This document shows, one piece after another, positions 61,206 through 64,000 of a DNA stretch of 64,000 nt (position 1 is the first letter of the stretch; each line of letters begins with the position of its first letter). A model generated the notes under the pieces. The model was not told the DNA's origin. It was given only the letters and a program-made list of their open reading frames with translations, and did not search any database. Position numbers and translations under genes: made by a program. Source of the stretch: Polytrichum commune (lineage: Eukaryota; Streptophyta; Polytrichopsida; Polytrichales; Polytrichaceae); the NCBI GenBank assembly GCA_950295325.1, contig OX485803.1, positions 16,368,001 to 16,432,000 of the forward strand, written 5' to 3'.

Positions 61206-61615
61206 CACGGGGGGTGCACTTCATTGTCAAGTTGAACACCACGTGCGATAAAACAAAATCTACTTTTTACATAAAGCATCACCAAAATGGTTCAAAAGTT
61301 TATGATTTTTTTTTCATGAGTAGATATACATGGTATCTATTACATAGTAAAAATTTGTAACCAAATTTTATGATTTGTTTTTTTTATAAAACATACCGTT
61401 TCTAACTAGAATGACGCAACATTGAACTAAAAAAATTACTACAAAAAATGAAGATGACTAAAAATTTCAAAAAAATATACAAAAGATATTATCAATGGTT
61501 ATGTGTATGTAGAAAAAATATCATAATTTTAAAAATTATCTATGGCATGTAATATAGGGTAGCAAACTTTTATCGCACGTGGCTATGAAATGTAAGGGGG
61601 TGTGATCCCCCCGTG
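61206..61615. mobile_element. hAT-like MITE, 410 bp, with proven empty site
   Basis: Ends CACGGGGGG and CCCCCCGTG; flanked by GCCTATTG on both sides (61,198-61,205 and 61,616-61,623), which occurs once in copy A at 8,485-8,492. The interior is homologous in reverse orientation to 10,936-11,348 (shared AACTAGAATGACGC, GAGTAGATATACATG and others). Non-autonomous. Confidence 0.9.
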
Positions 61616-62741
61616 GCCTATTGTTAGTATGTATACAATTTGTTTGTTATAAAATTCTCGTTTATAAGGGATTTTATTCCATAGTCACTCACATACATCA
61701 TTTAGGTTTCCAATGAAGAGATCCACTCCCCGTGTTACTTGAGGACTCAAGATCGAAGTTCGGTTTCTTGTCCTGGGTGCAATACTTTCTTAGGGGACCA
61801 ACAAGATTTGGCAGAAAAGTGGTCACATTAGCACCACCTCATTCCTTGTACTTTGAACTTGGACCCTACTTACGACTCAACTCTTTGGTTGCATTATGTG
61901 GGACCAAAATATCATGCGTATCATAATAATTATCATTTGATTTTGTGTTGTTGTGTACAATAGATTTTCAACAAGCAACTAAAATATAACAACGTTTTTT
62001 AATCGCAACCTCTTTCTTTGAAAAAAGATCATCATATAATTGCTTAGTAATATTATGTGTTGTAAACTGCTTGAAAGGGTATAACATCATGTACTTCTTA
62101 ATGTTTTTAGTTAAAAACGACCCTCTCTAAAAATTAGATAATATATCATGTGCATTATTAGAATCAAAACTGACATTTGTATACAAAATTTCGAACTCAT
62201 ATACACACCGAAAATCACCATTGTCACATATGATTTTAATTCAACTTCCTTTTTACATATTTGTGCTAAATACGAACTAAAGATCATAAGCCAAATAAAT
62301 AAAATGCTATTCTAATGCTTGTCGGGGGTCACTCATACAAATTAGTCATGTATCTCGATTAAGAACACGCTCGGTCCTCTTAACGGTAAACTTACTCAAA
62401 TTTAGCCTCCCTATTTGGTCAACGAGTGTCCACGAGAGATTGACCGCTTCCCTAATATGAGATAGTTGGTATCATTTCAATTTCAACCCGCAATGTTGAA
62501 AAGGTCTCGTGCCCAACAATCATATAACATCTAACAATATATAAACATGTCATTCAACACTTACATGAGATTTCGTGCAACATGCCACCCAGAATGCTGC
62601 AACCTCACGAGTGTTTCCAAATTCCAAACATAAGTTGGACTTGATCAAGAGAATAACAACAAGTTGGCAAGTTTGATTTCAATGGGCACAAGGAATACAC
62701 CGAAACTACCTTATGTGCCACGAGGTTGCCCCACACCCAAG

Positions 62742-63763
62742 GGGCCACTTCACACACGAGCCAAGGTCCGTGACCATGTATAGTAGAGGTGCCTATTCCT
62801 AATCAAGACCCCATCGGCAATCTATAGGGCATCATAATTTTGATAAGGCTAAGATTAAATTTCGATCAAGTTGGTATTGAACTTTGATCAGGACGGAACC
62901 AATAATGCAATGACACATGTCTTAGTTTTGAGTGTTAGAGTGAGGAAGAATGAGTCGTTAAAACAAGTAGTTATGGCGAACTTTAGACGTTGATAATATG
63001 TTTGGCTCGGGGGGGGGGGGGGTGGTAGTCATTGGTTGGAGTAGCAATATACGTGCAAACAAATGATAGGGTATTTTAAAAACATGGGGGCAAAAAAATA
63101 TAAATGGACTTAAGAGTAATATAGGGTATCAAAAATGGCACTGGACATCTTTAAAGTACTATAGGGTATGGAATAATAGATCATTTGGAACTATAAGTAA
63201 TGCAAGCCATTTTTCTATCAACCCAAAGTAGAAAATTAGATAATGATAGCATGTGAAAAAAAAAAAAGAGAATTGAAAGTAATACCCCCCTATAAAATAG
63301 TGGTTGTTCGCACCTATATCCTTAGCTTTTTAACACAGTGCCCCCCCCCCCCGAGGTGTTTGGGCCAACTTTGGTGTCGAAAATTTGTAGTAGTTTCGAT
63401 TTAAGGAATAAAATTACTGATAAAAATTGCAACCCTCTCGATTTCCATCATCCTGCACAAGAAAATTTTACATGGCTTTATGCTTCTCAAGATGTGGTGT
63501 AGAATCTCTTAAGTGGTCAACAATGGGCGCTTCTACTCTAATTGTGAGGGTCCTTCACTCTCATCCAAAAGCCATACTAGTTGTTTAACTGACACGTCTT
63601 TCGGGGTTTGTTTCATGCCTCCCTCTTAGAGGTGGGCCTGATGCAAATTTCGGTAGACTATGAAACATTATATATAGATTGCTATGTAGGATTCCATGTA
63701 GGCTTTTCATCCATGATAAAATATTTGGGCCCTTAGGCCTTCATCATCTAGTGTGAAGTGGCT
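62742..63763. mobile_element. Harbinger-like element, copy B version, carrying a nested MITE
   Basis: Paralogue of 9,558-10,223 with ends GGGCCACTTCACACACGAG and AGTGTGAAGTGGCT. It is longer because of the 350-bp insertion at 63,006-63,355. Confidence 0.45.
63006..63355. mobile_element. Second MITE type with G/C-homopolymer ends, 8-bp duplication
   Basis: Begins CTCGGGGGGG and ends CCCCCCCGAG. Flanks ATGTTTGG (62,998-63,005) and GTGTTTGG (63,356-63,363) correspond to the single GTGTTTGG of copy A at 9,815-9,822, an 8-bp duplication with one later change. The interior is AT-rich with no open frame and no similarity to the 410-bp family beyond the G-rich ends. Likely hAT-related by duplication length. 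Confidence 0.8.
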
Positions 63764-64000
63764 TTAATATGTTGACGATGTACATTATTTTGAATATTTA
63801 CTACATTAATAACAAAATATAACAATTTTATATTGTGATGTGGTTGCTATACGGATGGATAAACAAGTTATAGATTTTGTGTTTTGGGCTGATCCAAGGT
63901 ATTTTGCATGGGTAAGGAGACAACCTAATTGCAAAGGCAACCTAATTGCACGTGGTAGTGTACACATGTCACAAGTCATCATGGCATCTTAATGGGAGAT

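Larger units (their letters stand above)
53020..64000. repeat. Main part of duplication copy B
   Basis: Same orientation and content as copy A (5,770-10,440) apart from three inserted blocks (55,297-60,753; 61,206-61,615 plus target duplication; 63,006-63,355 plus target duplication) and a 60-odd-bp extra segment at about 62,573-62,635. It continues past the right window edge. It contains no intact gene. Confidence 0.9.

Overview
The window is AT-rich, intron-containing nuclear DNA from a land plant, most likely a moss. The main evidence is the intact gene at 21,993-28,731, which joins a protein kinase, an NB-ARC ATPase and leucine-rich repeats. That kinase-NB-LRR (PNL) architecture is known as a moss-type resistance-gene class. 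A decayed myosin XI-like exon and GT-AG introns fit a plant. The species cannot be fixed from sequence alone.

Layout. 1-5,550: gene-poor, at most a decayed coding region near the left edge. 5,551-10,440: copy A of a long dispersed duplication. 10,936-11,348: a hAT-type MITE. 13,301-19,660: three or four rearranged copies of a GC-richer leader, first-exon and intron-1 segment of a myosin XI-like gene, with one pseudogenised second exon and an unrelated truncated ORF. 21,993-28,731: the kinase-NB-LRR gene, whose 72-bp LRR array carries an almost perfect 17-unit internal duplication. 28,732-34,044: no recognisable gene.

34,191-53,019 reads as one giant (about 18.8 kb) terminal-inverted-repeat DNA transposon inserted in copy B of the duplication. 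It carries: a minus-strand transposase with a SWIM zinc finger; a divergent acidic ORF; a possible captured host gene fragment; a TATA-type promoter candidate; a 2.85-kb foldback packed with about 36 short palindromes; a second, unrelated palindrome array of about 66-bp period; and a nine-exon plus-strand gene whose C-terminal half has the circularly permuted motif order of bacterial-type DNA amino-methyltransferases. Transposase and methyltransferase-like genes each carry a few stops and single-base frameshifts, so this copy looks recently decayed or is affected by sequencing indels.

53,020-64,000 is the rest of copy B. Comparing it with copy A exposes later insertions with empty sites: the giant element, a 5.46-kb composite insertion, and two short MITEs with 8-bp target-site duplications. 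A PIF/Harbinger-type MITE with TAA duplications is nested in a short retroposon, and the empty version of that retroposon sits at 18,703-18,918 inside the myosin leader copy.

The most novel feature is the combination of transposase, methyltransferase-like gene and palindromic arrays in one giant element. All functional links among them are inference.
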